Below the pieces are notes generated by a model. That model searched no databases, was not told the DNA's origin, and saw nothing but the letters and a program-made list of their open reading frames with translations. Below, in pieces: positions 47,315 through 56,532 of a DNA stretch of 64,000 nt (position 1 is the stretch's first letter; each line of letters begins with the position of its first letter). This stretch comes from Pandoraea thiooxydans. GTDB taxonomy: Bacteria > Pseudomonadota > Gammaproteobacteria > Burkholderiales > Burkholderiaceae. The stretch lies in contig NZ_CP014839.1 of NCBI RefSeq assembly GCF_001931675.1, forward strand, positions 806,001-870,000, given 5' to 3'. Position numbers and translations under genes: made by a program.

Positions 47315-48380
47315 TCAAGCATCCAATTCGTCCCAGGCCGCGCCTGCCGCTGCCCCCTCATCCGCGTCCATCGACGCTCCGGCGCCCAGGCATCGCGGCG
47401 GCGCCGTGCTGCCGTGGCTGCTGCTCGTGCTCGTTGCGGCGGGCGCTGCCGCGGGGGGCTGGGCGCTCAACCAGAAGATCGGACGGGTCGAGCAGGCAAT
47501 GGCCAAGCGCCAGCAAGTCGCCGACTCGGATATCTTGCAGGCCAAACTAAAAACCGAGCAGGCACTCGATACGCTGCGCGACGTGCAGAGCCGGCTGACC
47601 GCGCTCGACACCCGGGTGGCCAATGACAGCGGCCAGCAGGCCGCGCTGCAGCAGCTTTACCAGGATTTGTCGCGCAATCGCGACGCATGGGTGCTGGCCG
47701 AAACCGAACAGATCGTTTCGAGCGCGAATCAGCAACTGCAGCTGACCGGCGATGTGCACGGCGCGTTGCTGGCGCTCGAGGGGGCCGATGCCCGCCTGGC
47801 TGGCACCGGCACCGCGCTGGCCACGGTGCGCGCGGCGCTCGAGAAAGACATCGCGCGCCTGAAGTCGGTGTCCGCACAGGATATTCCCCAACTGGCGGGC
47901 AAGCTCGATCAGGCCATCGCGCAGATCGACAGTCTGCCGCTGCAGGCCGAATACGTGGCTCCGGCCGGCAATGCCGGGCCGGTTCAGGCGCCTGCGGCGA
48001 CATTGAGCCAGTGGCGCCTGTGGTGGCATCAACTGGTCGACCAACTGGGCGCGAGTCTCAAGCAATTGATTCAGGTCCGCCGTCTGGACCAGCCCGACGA
48101 GATGCTGGTCTCGCCATCGCAGGGCGCCTGGCTGCGCGCCAACCTCAAATTGCGCCTGCTCAATGCGCGCCTGGCATTGCTGGCGCGCAATCAGAAGGAC
48201 TTGCATGCCAACTTGCGCATGGCGCAAACTGCTCTGGGTAAATATTTCGACGTGAAGTCGGAGCGCACGCAAGCGGTGCAGGCCCTGCTCACGCAGGTCG
48301 ATAGCGGGGCCAATGCGGTCGAGTTGCCGACCTTGGCGGGCAGCCTGAGCGCCATCGCCCAAGTCAAAATCAAGAACTGA
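47301..48380 (+). CDS. hemX: HemX-like membrane protein
   Basis: A 359-residue protein with a Pro/Ala/Ser-rich cytoplasmic N-terminus and a single membrane helix (VLPWLLLVLVAAGAAAGGW, about residues 38-57). A long periplasmic, largely coiled-coil HemX domain follows (ALDTLRDVQSRLTALDTRVA, DAWVLAETEQIVSSANQQL). It lacks the SAM-dependent methyltransferase fold, despite the frequent misannotation as uroporphyrinogen-III C-methyltransferase. The ATG at 47301 overlaps hemD by 14 bases; an in-frame TTG at 47292 is less likely. Probably a scaffold with HemY. Confidence 0.9.
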   Translation: MPTDNQASNSSQAAPAAAPSSASIDAPAPRHRGGAVLPWLLLVLVAAGAAAGGWALNQKIGRVEQAMAKRQQVADSDILQAKLKTEQALDTLRDVQSRLTALDTRVANDSGQQAALQQLYQDLSRNRDAWVLAETEQIVSSANQQLQLTGDVHGALLALEGADARLAGTGTALATVRAALEKDIARLKSVSAQDIPQLAGKLDQAIAQIDSLPLQAEYVAPAGNAGPVQAPAATLSQWRLWWHQLVDQLGASLKQLIQVRRLDQPDEMLVSPSQGAWLRANLKLRLLNARLALLARNQKDLHANLRMAQTALGKYFDVKSERTQAVQALLTQVDSGANAVELPTLAGSLSAIAQVKIKN

Positions 48381-48391
48381 GCGGGAGCGGC

Positions 48392-49564
48392 ATGCGAGGA
48401 CTGTTCTGGTTAATCATCTTATTTGCCGTCGCGGCAGGCGTCGCGATCCTGGCGACGTTCAATCACGGGCAGGTGGTGCTGCTGGTGCCGCCGTACCGGG
48501 TCGACCTTTCACTCAACCTGTTCGTGCTGGCGCTGGCGCTGCTTTTCCTGGCGCTGTACGTGGTGATCCGTCTGCTGCGCAATCTGTGGAAAATGCCGGA
48601 CCGTGTGGCCGCGTATCGCGACCGCCAGCGCAGCCGCAAAGCCAATATCGCGTTGCGCAACGCGATGGCATATCTTTTCGCCGGGCGCTTCACGCGGGCT
48701 GAGAAAGCCGCGCGCGAGGCTGCTGCGCAGCAGGATAACCGTGGTGTTGCATCGCTCATCGGCGCACGGGCCGCGCATCGGATGCGCGAGTTCGAGCGCC
48801 GCGACACCTGGCTGGCCGATGCGCAGGGGGCCGATCTCGAAGAGGCGCGTCTGCTGTCGACCGCGGAATTGCGGGTCGATGCGCGCGATGCCGAAGGAGC
48901 CTTGCAAGCCTTGGCGGAGATGCGCTCGCAGGGCGCGCGGCGTATCCCGGCCCAATTGGTGGCGCTGCGCGCTCACCAGCATCTCAAGCACTGGAAGGAA
49001 GTGCTCGCGCTGCTCAAGGTTCTCGACAAGCGCGAGGCTCTGCATCCGGCGCTCGCGGCCAAGCTGAAGCAGACCGCCAGCGACGGGTTGTTGCGCGATC
49101 ATCGCCATGATGCCGACGCATTGCTGGCCTGCTGGAAAGGATTGCCTGTCGAAGCCCGTCAGTCGTCTCGCACGGCTGATCTGGCTGCCGAACTGCTGAT
49201 CGGGCTGGACCGCTCGCGCGAGGCGCGCGAGATCGTCGAGGCGGCGCTGGCCGAGCATTGGGATGCGCGCCTGCTGCGGCGTTATGCCGATTGCGCGGGC
49301 AGCGATGCCTTGCCGCTGATTCAGCAGGCCGAGCAGTGGCGGGAGCGCCATCCGAATGACCCTGATCTGCTGTTTGCGCTGGGTAAGCTGTGCCAGCATC
49401 AGCGTCTGTGGGGCAAGGCCCAGACCTTCCTGGAGGCAGGCCTGCGCCACACGCAGGACGACGCGCTGCGTGCCAGGCTGCACCTGGCGCTGGCACAGTT
49501 GTTCGAAGGGCTCGAGCAGGGCGAGGCGGCGGCTCGGCACTATCGGGCCGCGGCCCAGGCTTAG
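48392..49564 (+). CDS. hemY: HemY protein (TPR-containing, heme-biosynthesis associated)
   Basis: A 390-residue inner-membrane protein with two N-terminal membrane helices (about residues 3-23 and 42-63). The HemY_N motif is LNLFVLALALLFLALYVVIR, and a cytoplasmic or periplasmic TPR array follows (ALRNAMAYLFAGRFTRAEKA, LFALGKLCQHQRLWGKAQ). It is not the protoporphyrinogen oxidase of the same name in Gram-positives. It starts 11 bases after hemX, and a terminator follows. Confidence 0.92.
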   Translation: MRGLFWLIILFAVAAGVAILATFNHGQVVLLVPPYRVDLSLNLFVLALALLFLALYVVIRLLRNLWKMPDRVAAYRDRQRSRKANIALRNAMAYLFAGRFTRAEKAAREAAAQQDNRGVASLIGARAAHRMREFERRDTWLADAQGADLEEARLLSTAELRVDARDAEGALQALAEMRSQGARRIPAQLVALRAHQHLKHWKEVLALLKVLDKREALHPALAAKLKQTASDGLLRDHRHDADALLACWKGLPVEARQSSRTADLAAELLIGLDRSREAREIVEAALAEHWDARLLRRYADCAGSDALPLIQQAEQWRERHPNDPDLLFALGKLCQHQRLWGKAQTFLEAGLRHTQDDALRARLHLALAQLFEGLEQGEAAARHYRAAAQA

Positions 49565-49616
49565 TGACTGCGAGGAGCAAAGGCGCGATCCGCGCCTTGC
49601 CGTTCCGACAAACCGA

Positions 49617-49652
49617 GAGGCCGGGCAACGCATCTTGCCCGGCCTCTTCATT
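49617..49652 (+). terminator. Terminator after the hem operon
   Basis: An 11-bp perfect stem (49617-49627 with 49636-49646), 8-base loop and following T-rich TTCATTTC. A smaller GGCGCG hairpin precedes it at about 49581-49597. It may also serve the convergent MFS gene weakly. Confidence 0.6.
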
Positions 49653-49700
49653 TCAACCGTGCGGCGGGCCAGGCTCGTGGCGCCGCCGCGTATCAAACGC

Positions 49701-51017
49701 TTATTTGTCGACCAGCCGTGCGGGCATCGAGAGTACCAGCAAGGCACCCAACACCATGAACGCGGCCAGCACATAGATGCCGCTGTTGGTGCTGTGCGTT
49801 GCATCCTTGAGGAAGCCGACGAGATAAGGGCCGAAGAAGCCCGCCAGGTTGCCGAGCGAATTGATCATGGCAATCCCGGCGGCAGCGGCCGCGCCCCCCA
49901 GGATGGCCGTCGGCAGGCTCCAGAACAGCGGCAGCACGGCCATGATGCCCATCGTGGCGAAGGTCAGCGCGATCATCGCCAGTTGGGTGTTATGGCTCCA
50001 GACGGTGCTCAGAAACAAGCCGGCGGCCGAAATGAGCGCCGGAATCGCCACGTGCCAGCGGCGCTCGCGTTTCAGATCGGATCGCCAGCCGATCACCAGC
50101 ATGGCGATCACCGCGAAGCCGAAGGGGATGGCAGTGAGCAGACCGATCGTCAGCGGATCCTTGACCCCCGTGCTCTTGATGATCGTCGGCAACCAGAAGC
50201 TGACGCCATACAGGCCGATCACGAACGAGAAATAAATCAGGCTCATGACCCAAAGCCGCCCGTTGCCGAACACTCGTGACAGCGGCAGATCGTGCTTGCC
50301 GACCGCATCGGTGTCGATGTTGCGCACCAGCAGCGCCTTTTCCTCATCGGTGAGCCACTTGGCCGACTGAATCCGGTCGTCCAAGTAGAAGAACACCACC
50401 ACGCCGATCACCAGCGAGGGCAGCGCCTCGAGCAGGAACAGCCATTGCCAGCCGGCCAAGCCGTACAGGCCGCTGACGTCCTTCAGGATCCAGCCGGAGA
50501 GGGGGCCGCCGACGAAGCCCGATAATGCAACGGCAGTCATGAACCACGCGGTCATGCGGCCGCGCCGGGCTGACGGATACCAGTAAGTCAGATACAGGAT
50601 GATCCCGGGGAAGAAGCCCGCCTCGGCCAGCCCGAGCAGAAAGCGCATCACGTAGAACGTCTCGGGGGTGGACACGAACATCGTGGCACCCGAGACAATT
50701 CCCCACGTGATCATGATGCGAGCGATCCAGACGCGCGCGCCGACCTTGTGCAGAATGATGTTGCTGGGGACTTCGAACAGGAAATAGCCGAAAAAGAAAA
50801 TACCCGCGCCCAGGCCATAGACCGTTTCGCTGAACTTCAGGTCGCTGACCATCTGCAGTTTCGCGAAACCGACGTTGACGCGATCCAGGTACGACACCAC
50901 ATAACAAATCAGCAACAGCGGTATCAGCCGCCAGCCTACCTTGCGGTAGGTTGCCACTTCGAATGCCGAAGGTGTGCCGCTTGTGGCGGTGTTCGGCTGT
51001 GATGTGACGGATTCCAT
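49701..51017 (-). CDS. MFS transporter, anion:cation symporter type
   Basis: A 438-residue, 12-helix major facilitator. The first helices read IPLLLICYVVSYLDRVNVGF, followed by GVFF/GYFLFEVPSNIILHKVGAR and RFLLGLAEAGFFPGIILYL, the pattern of the ACS family (phthalate, tartrate, galactonate and similar organic anions). AGGAGG lies 4 bases before the ATG. It is last in a three-gene minus-strand operon after an aldehyde dehydrogenase and an SDR, so it probably imports the substrate they oxidise. Substrate not identifiable. Confidence 0.85.
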   Translation of the reverse strand: MESVTSQPNTATSGTPSAFEVATYRKVGWRLIPLLLICYVVSYLDRVNVGFAKLQMVSDLKFSETVYGLGAGIFFFGYFLFEVPSNIILHKVGARVWIARIMITWGIVSGATMFVSTPETFYVMRFLLGLAEAGFFPGIILYLTYWYPSARRGRMTAWFMTAVALSGFVGGPLSGWILKDVSGLYGLAGWQWLFLLEALPSLVIGVVVFFYLDDRIQSAKWLTDEEKALLVRNIDTDAVGKHDLPLSRVFGNGRLWVMSLIYFSFVIGLYGVSFWLPTIIKSTGVKDPLTIGLLTAIPFGFAVIAMLVIGWRSDLKRERRWHVAIPALISAAGLFLSTVWSHNTQLAMIALTFATMGIMAVLPLFWSLPTAILGGAAAAAGIAMINSLGNLAGFFGPYLVGFLKDATHSTNSGIYVLAAFMVLGALLVLSMPARLVDK

Positions 51018-51108
51018 CTGACCTCCTCGTTGGATGAACGTTTTTCAAATGCGCGCCGAGTTTTGTGATTTTGCGAGCCGGGGCGCGCGACCGGCGAAAC
51101 AGCGCTTC

Positions 51109-51867
51109 TTATATGCAGCGGCCGCCGTCGACTTCCAGGCAAACGCCGGTGATGAATTCCGCGTCGTCCGAGGCCAGGTATAGACAGGCGTTGGCGATAT
51201 CCTGTGGTTTTGAAAAGCGCCCCAGTGGAATGCCGGCGAGGAATTTCTTGCGGTTCTCGGGGGTGTCCGGCATGCCCATGAATTCGGTCATCAGGCCGGT
51301 TTCGCCGATCACCGGGTTGACGCAGTTCACGCGGATCTGGTCGGGTCCCAACTCCGCGGCCATGGCCTTGCTGGCAATGATGACCGCGCCCTTGCTGCCG
51401 TTGTACCAGACCAGGCCGGGGCGCGGCCGCACGCCGGCCGTGGAGGCGACGTTGATGATGCAGCCCCCGCCTTGCTGGCGAAAGTAAGGCACCATGTGCC
51501 GCGCGCTCCAGAAAATGCTTTTGACGTTGACCGCGTAGACACGGTCGAACTCCGCTTCGGTGATCTCGAGCAGCGGCTTGTTGCGATGCGTGGTGCCGGC
51601 ATTGTTGACGACGATATCGAGCCGGCCGAAATGACTCAGTGCGGCGTCGAGCAATCCCTGCGTGTCGGCGCTTTGCGAGACGTCGCCGTAGACGAAGGCC
51701 GCCTTGCCGCCGGCCGCGTTGATGGCGTCGGCCACCCGTTGTCCGCCTTCACGGTTGAGGTCGTTGACGACGACGTTGGCGCCCTCGCGCGCGAAGGTTG
51801 CCGCGATGCCCTCGCCGAAGCCTGACCCGGCGCCGGTAACGATGGCCGTCTTGCCTGCTAAACGCAT
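51109..51867 (-). CDS. Short-chain dehydrogenase/reductase
   Basis: A 252-residue classical SDR. Cofactor motif TGAGSGFG near residue 11, the acidic VVNDLN that favours NAD(H), NNAG near residue 88, and catalytic Ser, Tyr and Lys in NVASTAG and WYNGSKG are present. C-terminal VDGGRCI is typical. AAGGAGACAGCT precedes the ATG. It lies between an aldehyde dehydrogenase and an MFS gene. The physiological alcohol or ketone is not known. Confidence 0.88.
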   Translation of the reverse strand: MRLAGKTAIVTGAGSGFGEGIAATFAREGANVVVNDLNREGGQRVADAINAAGGKAAFVYGDVSQSADTQGLLDAALSHFGRLDIVVNNAGTTHRNKPLLEITEAEFDRVYAVNVKSIFWSARHMVPYFRQQGGGCIINVASTAGVRPRPGLVWYNGSKGAVIIASKAMAAELGPDQIRVNCVNPVIGETGLMTEFMGMPDTPENRKKFLAGIPLGRFSKPQDIANACLYLASDDAEFITGVCLEVDGGRCI

Positions 51868-51925
51868 AGCTGTCTCCTTGTTGTGATAGTTGGGTAATGC
51901 GCTGCCGGCGGCAGCTCACGGCACG

Positions 51926-53365
51926 TCAGTCATGGCGTATCGCAATTGTCTTGAGTGTCGTGAAACCGTACAGCGCTTCGAAACCTTTCTCGCGGCCGTG
52001 ACCGGAGTGTTTGACGCCGCCGAACGGCAGTTCGACGCCGCCGCCGGCACCGTAATTGTTGATGAACACCTGGCCCGAGCGCAGCCGTCGCGCCAGCCGC
52101 AACTGACGCGCTCCGTCGCGTGTCCAGATGCCGGCGACCAGTCCGAAAGGTGTGCCATTGGCCAATTGCAGCGCGTCGCTTTCTTGTTCGAACGGCATCG
52201 CGGCGAGCACCGGGCCGAATACTTCCTCGCGCGCCAGGCGGTGCGAGGGCGGCACGTCGCGCAGCAGCGTGGGCGCCTGGTAGAAGCCGGCTTCGGGGGC
52301 TTCCGGCACGACCTGCCCGTGCGCGAGCATGGCGATGCCGTCGTGCTGGGCATCCGAGAGAAAATCCCATACGCGCTGCTGCTGCTTGGCGCTGATCAAT
52401 GGTCCGCAATCGAGATCCAGCATCGCCGGGCCGACCTGCAAAGCCTCGAACGCCTGGCCCAGCCGATCCAGCAGCGGCTCGTAGGCACTGCGCTCGACCA
52501 GCAGCCGGCTGCCCGCCGAGCAGGTCTGACCGGCGTTCTGCACGATCGCGTTGACGACAACCGGCAGCACCGCGTCCATATCGGCGTCGGCAAAGACGAT
52601 CTGGGGCGATTTGCCGCCCAGCTCCAGCGTGACCGGAACATGGTTTTCCGCCGCCATTTGCGTGACCAGCTTGCCGGTTTGCGGCGAGCCGGTGAATGAG
52701 ATGTGGTCAATGCCGGGGTGCCGCGCGAGCGCCGCGCCGGCTTCGTGGCCATAACCGGTGACAATGTTCAGTGCCCCGTCGGGCAAGCCGGCCTGCTGCG
52801 CCAGTTCGGCGAGCTTGAGCAGCGACAGGCAGGCGTCCTCGGCCGGTTTGACCACACAGGCGTTGCCGGCGGCGAGCGCCGCGCCGACGCTGCGCCCGAA
52901 GATCTGCAGCGGATAATTCCAGGGAATGATGTGGCCGGTCACGCCGTGCGGCTCGCGCAGGGTGAGCACCGTGTAGCCGGTCTGGTAGGGGATGGTCTGG
53001 CCGTGCAGCTTGTCGGCGGCACCGGCGTAGAACTCGAAGTAGCGCACGACCGCGGCGGCGTCGGCACGCGCCTGCTTGAGTGGCTTGCCGGTGTCGCGGG
53101 CCTCGATATGGGCCAGCGCATCCTGCTGTTCGGCCAGCAATGCCGCGAGCCGGAACAGGACGCGGCTGCGTTCGGCCGCGCTGCTGTTTCCCCAGGCCGC
53201 CTCACACGCCGCCCGGGCGGCCTGCACGGCTGCGTCGATGTCGGCGGCGCTGCCGCGGGCCAGCACGGCGAATGGCTGGCCGTCGGACGGGTCGAGTACC
53301 GGGATCGTCTGTTCCTGTGCCGGCGCGACCCACCGGTTGCCGATGAAATGATGAGCTTCCTGCAT
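51926..53365 (-). CDS. NAD(P)-dependent aldehyde dehydrogenase
   Basis: A 479-residue ALDH superfamily enzyme. Substrate/cofactor segment GHIIPWNYPLQIFGRSVGAA near residue 138, catalytic Glu in LELGGKSPQ near residue 250, catalytic Cys in NAGQTCSAGSRLL near residue 284, and FGPVLAAMPF with a C-terminal GGVKHSGHGREKG are in order. GAGG precedes the ATG at 53365; a GTG six bases upstream is also open. First gene of the ALDH-SDR-MFS operon. Betaine- or amino-aldehyde-like substrates are possible but unproven. Confidence 0.88.
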   Translation of the reverse strand: MQEAHHFIGNRWVAPAQEQTIPVLDPSDGQPFAVLARGSAADIDAAVQAARAACEAAWGNSSAAERSRVLFRLAALLAEQQDALAHIEARDTGKPLKQARADAAAVVRYFEFYAGAADKLHGQTIPYQTGYTVLTLREPHGVTGHIIPWNYPLQIFGRSVGAALAAGNACVVKPAEDACLSLLKLAELAQQAGLPDGALNIVTGYGHEAGAALARHPGIDHISFTGSPQTGKLVTQMAAENHVPVTLELGGKSPQIVFADADMDAVLPVVVNAIVQNAGQTCSAGSRLLVERSAYEPLLDRLGQAFEALQVGPAMLDLDCGPLISAKQQQRVWDFLSDAQHDGIAMLAHGQVVPEAPEAGFYQAPTLLRDVPPSHRLAREEVFGPVLAAMPFEQESDALQLANGTPFGLVAGIWTRDGARQLRLARRLRSGQVFINNYGAGGGVELPFGGVKHSGHGREKGFEALYGFTTLKTIAIRHD

Positions 53366-53499
53366 TGTCACCTCGCAGTGAAAATAGGTTCACATCTTCA
53401 TTAACAGCGACAGTGTAGCCTGATGTGCGCGGCAGCGGGGCATCGGCCGCCCGTGGCGGATCGTGCGCCTGCCGCAACGGTCCGATACCGCAAAACCGC

Positions 53500-53505
53500 T
53501 ATAAT
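53500..53505 (+). promoter_or_regulatory. -10 element before ppa
   Basis: A perfect TATAAT lies 61 bases before the ppa ATG. The -35 region at the expected distance (ACGGTC or nearby) is poor, so only the -10 box is claimed. Confidence 0.4.
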
Positions 53506-53565
53506 CTCCGGCTGAGAGCGCAGCGCGCCCCCGATACTTCCCATCACTTCGCAAGAGAGTCGATC

Positions 53566-54093
53566 ATGAGCTTCAATAACGTGCCGCCGGGCAAGGATAT
53601 TCCTAACGATTTTAATGTCATCATCGAAATCGCCGCGCAAAGCGATCCGGTGAAATATGAGGCTGACAAGGAAACCGGCATGCTGATGGTCGACCGTTTC
53701 ATCGGCACCGGCATGCGCTACCCGGCCAATTACGGCTTTATCCCACAAACGCTGTCGGGCGACGGCGATCCGGTCGATGCGCTGGTCGTCACGCCGTTTC
53801 CGCTGCTGGCCGGCTCGCTGGTGCGCTGTCGCGCGGTGGGCATGCTGAAAATGACCGATGAATCCGGCCAGGACGCGAAGCTGGTGGTGGTGCCGGTCGA
53901 CAAGGTCTGCCCGATGACCGCGCACATCAAGTCGCTCGACGACGTGCCGCAAAACCTGAAAGACCAGATCAAGCACTTTTTCGAGCACTACAAGGCGCTG
54001 GAAAAAGGCAAGTGGGTCAAGGTCGAGGGTTGGGCCGGCATCGACGAGGCCCACAAGGAAATCACCGACGGCGTGGCGAATTACAAAAAGTAA
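53566..54093 (+). CDS. ppa: Inorganic pyrophosphatase (class A)
   Basis: A 175-residue soluble family I pyrophosphatase. The metal-binding signature [11 protein letters not shown] near residue 64, YPANYGFIP near residue 51 and [20 protein letters not shown] near the C-terminus are intact. The ATG at 53566 follows AAGAGAG; longer in-frame starts lack conservation. Single gene with its own terminator. Confidence 0.97.
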   Translation: MSFNNVPPGKDIPNDFNVIIEIAAQSDPVKYEADKETGMLMVDRFIGTGMRYPANYGFIPQTLSGDGDPVDALVVTPFPLLAGSLVRCRAVGMLKMTDESGQDAKLVVVPVDKVCPMTAHIKSLDDVPQNLKDQIKHFFEHYKALEKGKWVKVEGWAGIDEAHKEITDGVANYKK

Positions 54094-54115
54094 GCGCGCT
54101 TGCCCGAGCGGCAAT

Positions 54116-54146
54116 AAAAAACCTCCGGTTCACGGAGGTTTTTTTT
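54116..54146. terminator. Bidirectional terminator between ppa and glcF
   Basis: An AAAAAACCTCCG / CGGAGGTTTTTTTT hairpin with a GTTCA loop. The A-run on the left and T-run on the right let it serve both convergent genes. Confidence 0.9.
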
Positions 54147-54167
54147 CGTTTGGACAGGCTTGCTGCC

Positions 54168-55388
54168 TTACAGGCGTTGCGCGATGAGTTCGACCCAGTG
54201 TCGCACGGGCGTCGAGGTGCCGCTTTGCAAGTGGCACAGGCACCCGATATTGGCCGAGACGATTTCCTCGGCCTGGGTCGCGTGCAGGCAGGCGAGCTTC
54301 TGGTCGCGCAACTGCTTGGATAGCGCTGGCTGCAGGATCGAATAGGTGCCGGCCGAGCCGCAGCACAGGTGACTGTCGGCCGGCAGCGCAACGTCGACAC
54401 CGAGTCCGCGCAGCAGCGCCTCGACCTTGCCGCGGATTTGCTGGCCGTGCTGCAGCGTGCACGGCGAGTGAAACGCCACGCGCGGCGCGTCGGCGCGGCG
54501 GGCCAGGGCGATCAGCTGGTCGGTGAAATCCGGCAGGATTTCGGCAAGATCGCGCGTCAGCGCGGAAATGCGTTGCGCCTTGCTCGCATAGGCCGGATCG
54601 TTGCGCAGCAGGTGGCCGTATTCCTTGACGGTTGCCCCGCACCCGGAGGCGTTCATGACGATGGCTTCTGCCCCGCTCTCGACATGCGGCCACCAGGCGT
54701 CGATATTGCGGCGCACGTCGTCGAGGCCGTCGGCCTCTTGACCCAGGTGCAGGCGGATAGCTCCGCAGCAACCGGCTTCGCTGGCCACCACGGTTTCGAT
54801 GCCCAGGGCGTCGAGCACGCGCGCGGTGGCGGTGTTGACCGAGGGCATCATGGCCGGCTGCACGCAGCCGGCGAGCATCAGCATCTTGCGCGCGTGCGTG
54901 CGGGTCGGCCAGGCGCCGACGTTGTGACGCGGCGGAATCTTGTGACGTAAGGCGGCCGGCAGGGCCAGCCGCACGCGCCGACCGACTTCGAACAGGGCGC
55001 CGAAGAGCTTGCGATTGGGCACGACATTGGCAAGTACGTAGCGCATTGCACGCTCACCCAGCGACCGTTGCACCTGACGGTCGACATAGCGGCGCCCGAT
55101 GTCGACCAGCCTCCCGTACTGCACGCCCGACGGACATGTCGATTCGCAGTTGCGGCAGGTCAGGCAACGGTCCAGGTGGGCTTGCGTCAGACGCGATACC
55201 GGCGCGCCTTCGGCCATTTGCTTGATCAGATAGATGCGTCCGCGCGGCCCGTCGAGCTCGTCGCCCAGCAATTGGTAAGTCGGGCAGGTGGCGGTACAAA
55301 AACCGCAATGCACGCATTTGCGCAGGATGGCGTCTGCTTCTTCGCCATCGGGGGTATCACGCAGAAAATCAGCGAGGTTGGTCTGCAT
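54168..55388 (-). CDS. glcF: Glycolate oxidase iron-sulfur subunit GlcF
   Basis: A 406-residue protein with two 4Fe-4S ferredoxin motifs (CVHCGFCTATCP near residue 21 and CLTCRNCESTCP near residue 74). Two CCG (DUF3483-type) domains follow, with CCGAIRLHLG near residue 207 and HLCCGSAGTYSI near residue 342. It passes electrons from GlcD/GlcE to the quinone pool. Third gene of glcDEF, 7 bases after glcE. Confidence 0.95.
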   Translation of the reverse strand: MQTNLADFLRDTPDGEEADAILRKCVHCGFCTATCPTYQLLGDELDGPRGRIYLIKQMAEGAPVSRLTQAHLDRCLTCRNCESTCPSGVQYGRLVDIGRRYVDRQVQRSLGERAMRYVLANVVPNRKLFGALFEVGRRVRLALPAALRHKIPPRHNVGAWPTRTHARKMLMLAGCVQPAMMPSVNTATARVLDALGIETVVASEAGCCGAIRLHLGQEADGLDDVRRNIDAWWPHVESGAEAIVMNASGCGATVKEYGHLLRNDPAYASKAQRISALTRDLAEILPDFTDQLIALARRADAPRVAFHSPCTLQHGQQIRGKVEALLRGLGVDVALPADSHLCCGSAGTYSILQPALSKQLRDQKLACLHATQAEEIVSANIGCLCHLQSGTSTPVRHWVELIAQRL

Positions 55389-55395
55389 CTTGGAC

Positions 55396-56532
55396 TCAGA
55401 AGTCGGGGTATAGCCGACCCGGGTTGAAAATTCCGGCCGGATCGAAGGCCTGTTTGAGGCGCTGGTGAATGGCCATCAGTGGCGCGGGCAGCGTCGTGAA
55501 CACCGGGGGCGCGTTCGGCTGCTCGCGCGGGCCGCGAAAGCAGGTGGCATGACCGCCCACCTGACGGGCGGCCGAGCGTATCGCTTCGGCCTCGCCGCCG
55601 ACGTGCCAGCGCTGTGCGCCGCCCCACTCGATCAGTTGCGGGCCCGGCAGCGTCAGCACGGGGGCGACGCTCGGCGTGCTGAGCCGCCACAGCGGTCTGG
55701 CATCGGTGCGGGCCGCGAAAAAGGGTGCGGCTTGTTCGCGCAGTGCCGTCCACCAGCGCTCGGCTTCGCCGGCTTCGAGCACGTCGCCGCCGAGCGCCGC
55801 CTGGGCTGCCTGGACAGCGGCTTGCGCGCCGGACAGGCGCAGCGTCAGTCGTCCGTCCTGCCATGCGCTGGCGCTGATCGGCAGCGGGCGCGCAGCCCAC
55901 TCGTTGAGCTGGTGCAGGGCGGCTTGCTGATCCAGTTCGAATTGCAGCGTGAGCTCGCTGGTGGGACGCGGCAGCACCTTGATCGACACGGTCAGCAACA
56001 AGCCGAGGCTACCCAGCGCGCCGGCCATGAGCCGTGCCGCGTCGTAGCCGGCCACGTTCTTCATGACTTCGCCGCCGAAGTGCAGCTCCTCGCCGCGCCC
56101 GTTCATCAGCGTCGTGCCCAGCACGAAATCGCGCGGCGCGCCGGTGTACGGGCGGCGTGGCCCGGCGAGTCCGGCGGCAATGCAGCCGCCGAAGGTCGCC
56201 CGCTCGCCGAAATGGGGCGGCTCGAAAGGCAGCATCTGGTTTTTTTCGGCCAGCGCAGCCTCGATTTCACGCAGCGGTGTGCCGCAGCGCGCCGTGATGA
56301 CGAGTTCGGCGGGATCGTAGGCGACGATGCCACGGTACGCGCTGACGTCGAGCACCTCGCCGCGCGGGACCTCGCCGTACCAATCCTTGGTGCCGCCGCC
56401 GCGCAGTTGCAGCGGCGTATGCTTGGCACTGGCTTCGAGAATACGCGCGCGAAATTCAGCCAGCATGGCGTCGCTCGCCGGTTCGGCGGACGACGCTGGC
56501 TGGGACGCAGTGGTGTTATCGGTCGCAGACAT
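55396..56532 (-). CDS. glcE: Glycolate oxidase FAD-binding subunit GlcE
   Basis: A 378-residue FAD_binding_4 protein. PLQLRGGGTKDWYG near residue 41, FGERATFGGCIAAGLAGPRRPYTG-type PP-loop and GRGEELHFGGEVMKNVAGYD are diagnostic for GlcE. The ATG at 56532 overlaps the glcD stop (TGATG), giving coupled translation. It acts with GlcD and GlcF to oxidise glycolate to glyoxylate. Confidence 0.93.
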   Translation of the reverse strand: MSATDNTTASQPASSAEPASDAMLAEFRARILEASAKHTPLQLRGGGTKDWYGEVPRGEVLDVSAYRGIVAYDPAELVITARCGTPLREIEAALAEKNQMLPFEPPHFGERATFGGCIAAGLAGPRRPYTGAPRDFVLGTTLMNGRGEELHFGGEVMKNVAGYDAARLMAGALGSLGLLLTVSIKVLPRPTSELTLQFELDQQAALHQLNEWAARPLPISASAWQDGRLTLRLSGAQAAVQAAQAALGGDVLEAGEAERWWTALREQAAPFFAARTDARPLWRLSTPSVAPVLTLPGPQLIEWGGAQRWHVGGEAEAIRSAARQVGGHATCFRGPREQPNAPPVFTTLPAPLMAIHQRLKQAFDPAGIFNPGRLYPDF

